From CAZPXH01 sp964591085 (GTDB taxonomy: Bacteria; Spirochaetota; Spirochaetia; DSM-27196; CAZPXH01), in NCBI GenBank assembly GCA_964591085.1, contig CAZPXH010000020.1, forward strand, positions 1 through 35,596: DNA of 35,596 nt, read 5' to 3'. Under the pieces are notes generated by a model that saw only the letters and a program-made list of their open reading frames with translations, had not been told where the DNA came from and did no database searches. Within the stretch, counting starts at the first letter, position 1; every line of letters starts with the position of its first letter. Shown here in pieces: positions 34,170 to 35,596 of this stretch. Position numbers and translations under genes: made by a program.

Positions 34170-35596
34170 GATCCTTAGCTACGAGGAATACAAGCAGATT
34201 GCGGCAGAGCTGACGCTGCCATCAAACGCCCACATGAACGGTAAGTATACTCCGGCGCGGAGCGGCAATACCTACCCCAGCTACAATCCCGCAACCGGTG
34301 CGCTCCTGGGCAACGTTGCGTCCTGCGCCGGGGAAGACGTGGACTACGCGGTCAAAAAGGCCCAGCAGGCATTCGAGTCCGGCCACTGGTCCCGACTGCC
34401 GCCGACTGAGCGGAAGCATTCCATGATCCGCCTGGTGAAACTGATGACCCGGCATAGACATCAGCTTGCGGTCATTGAAAGCCTGGAAAGCGGGAAACCA
34501 ATCCGGGACGTCGCCACCATTGACGTCCCGGAGACCATTGAGTGTTTTGCCTGGTACGCGGAAGCCTGCGACAAGCTCTACGACCAGACCGCCCCCGCCA
34601 ATGACGACAGTATAGCCTTGATAGTGCGGGAACCCGTTGGAGTTGCGGCCTGCATTGTGCCGTGGAACTTCCCCCTGCAGATGATGGCGTGGAAGGCGGC
34701 ACCCGCGCTCGCCGCGGGAAACAGCGTGATCGTGAAACCATCCAGCGAAACCAGCATGAGTGCGCTCTACGTGGCCGAGCTGGCGGCCGAAGCCGGCATT
34801 CCTCCCGGTGTGTTCAACGTGGTTCCCGGACCGGGCTCGGTTGTTGGTGAGGCTATTGGGATGCATCCAGGAATCGGCGCTGTGAGTTTCACCGGTTCAA
34901 CCAGTGTTGGCAGACGGGTGCTTGAGTTCTCTGCCCGGAGCAATCTCAAGCGCGTTGTTCTGGAGCTCGGCGGCAAGAACCCGGCAGTGGTCCTGGAAGA
35001 CGCGGAGGAGATGGATCACGTTGCGGATGAGGTGATCCGGGCGGTCTTCTGGAACATGGGTGAAAACTGCACCTCAAACTCCCGCCTGATTGTGCACCGC
35101 AAGCATCATGAAGATCTGATCCCACGCCTTGTTCACAAGCTCAAGGAGTGGAAGATCGGGGACCCGCTTGATCCGCAGAACGCACTTGGAGCAATGGTCA
35201 GCCGTTCGCAGTATGAAGACGTGCTGCGCTACATCAAGGCAGGGAGCGCCGAAGGTGCCCGTCTCATCACTGGCGGGGAGCCGTTGAAGATTGGGGACGG
35301 CCTCTACATACCTCCGACCATCTTTGATGGTGTGACGCCCGAGATGACCATTGCCCGGGATGAGATCTTTGGACCGGTGCTTGCGGTCATGAACGTTTCA
35401 TCAGACGAGCAGGCCGTGGAGCTTGCAAACGCAACCGAGTACGGGCTTCAGGCGTCCATCTTCTGTGCGCACGGCAAGAAGGCACTGCGCGCTGCCAGAC
35501 AGATCAAGGCCGGTACGGTAACCATCAATTGCTACGGGGAAGGAGATATCTCCACACCATTTGGCGGATACAAGCTGTCCGGGTTTGGTGGGCGGG
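34162..35596 (+). CDS. NAD(P)-dependent aldehyde dehydrogenase, cut by right edge
   Basis: The first 478 codons are present, lacking about 20 residues at the C-terminus. The protein shows VPWNFPLQM, KPSSETS, FTGSTSVGRRV, the general base E268 in LELGGKNP, the catalytic C303 in GENCTSNSRL and the late EIFGPVLAV. The ATG at 34162 overlaps the lyase stop by 8 bp, so the lyase product is probably its substrate. The overall pattern resembles PuuC/semialdehyde-type dehydrogenases. Lactaldehyde or alpha-ketoglutarate semialdehyde is a reasonable substrate, depending on which reaction the lyase catalyses. A cytoplasmic location is expected. Confidence 0.95.
   Translation, partial: MNEILSYEEYKQIAAELTLPSNAHMNGKYTPARSGNTYPSYNPATGALLGNVASCAGEDVDYAVKKAQQAFESGHWSRLPPTERKHSMIRLVKLMTRHRHQLAVIESLESGKPIRDVATIDVPETIECFAWYAEACDKLYDQTAPANDDSIALIVREPVGVAACIVPWNFPLQMMAWKAAPALAAGNSVIVKPSSETSMSALYVAELAAEAGIPPGVFNVVPGPGSVVGEAIGMHPGIGAVSFTGSTSVGRRVLEFSARSNLKRVVLELGGKNPAVVLEDAEEMDHVADEVIRAVFWNMGENCTSNSRLIVHRKHHEDLIPRLVHKLKEWKIGDPLDPQNALGAMVSRSQYEDVLRYIKAGSAEGARLITGGEPLKIGDGLYIPPTIFDGVTPEMTIARDEIFGPVLAVMNVSSDEQAVELANATEYGLQASIFCAHGKKALRAARQIKAGTVTINCYGEGDISTPFGGYKLSGFGGR

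Overview
The window looks like a chromosomal segment, apparently a metagenome or draft scaffold because it contains a run of exactly 100 N, from a moderately high-G+C, Gram-negative-type bacterium. A spirochaete-like host is my best guess: there is a lipobox lipoprotein, an ABC substrate-binding protein whose signal peptide ends in an AGGGAE-like stretch common in spirochaete binding proteins, and many strong AGGAGG ribosome binding sites. This taxonomic call is an inference of low to moderate confidence.

Bases 1-13.5 kb form a defence island built on DNA phosphorothioation. dndB, dndC, dndD and dndE form an overlapping minus-strand operon (11135 to 6095). dndA, the cysteine desulfurase, is divergently transcribed on the plus strand and is translationally coupled (GTGA overlap) to an HNH nuclease gene. 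The dndB/dndA intergenic region carries a 12-bp perfect palindrome over the likely dndB -10 box and a second inverted repeat. Below dndE, after about 450 bp without a convincing gene, lies a tight four-gene minus-strand operon: a fused PLD-nuclease/SF2-helicase, a 72-aa protein, a Rad50/DndD-like ATPase with a CxxC hook, and an unrecognised 163-aa protein. A DUF262 (GmrSD/SspE-type DGQQR) gene follows and runs off the left edge. No DptF/G/H (DndFGH) genes are visible, so the restriction arm of this system is probably the helicase-ATPase module, the HNH protein, the DUF262 protein, or a combination of these.

Bases 13.7-18 kb are a border zone: a lipoprotein with a C-terminal ankyrin repeat, a coupled ParB/Srx-fold protein, a truncated PIN-toxin remnant, an AraC regulator, an alpha/beta hydrolase and a doubtful membrane protein.

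Bases 18-35.6 kb form a catabolic cluster. One plus-strand operon encodes a Dpp/Opp-type ABC importer (binding protein, two permeases, fused double ATPase), a zinc L-idonate 5-dehydrogenase-like enzyme and a RhaM-type mutarotase. It meets a minus-strand operon of two sulfatases without signal peptides, an aldo/keto reductase and a COG3618 sugar lactonase. A GntR regulator interrupted by the gap, an enolase-superfamily enzyme, an M42 peptidase, a DapA-family lyase and an aldehyde dehydrogenase (cut by the right edge) complete it. Together they suggest import, intracellular desulfation and oxidative (non-phosphorylative) breakdown of a sulfated deoxy-sugar such as L-fucose. Similar TKGTCNACM sites in three promoter regions suggest that the GntR protein controls the whole set.

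I saw no tRNA, rRNA, CRISPR array, insertion sequence or integrase.
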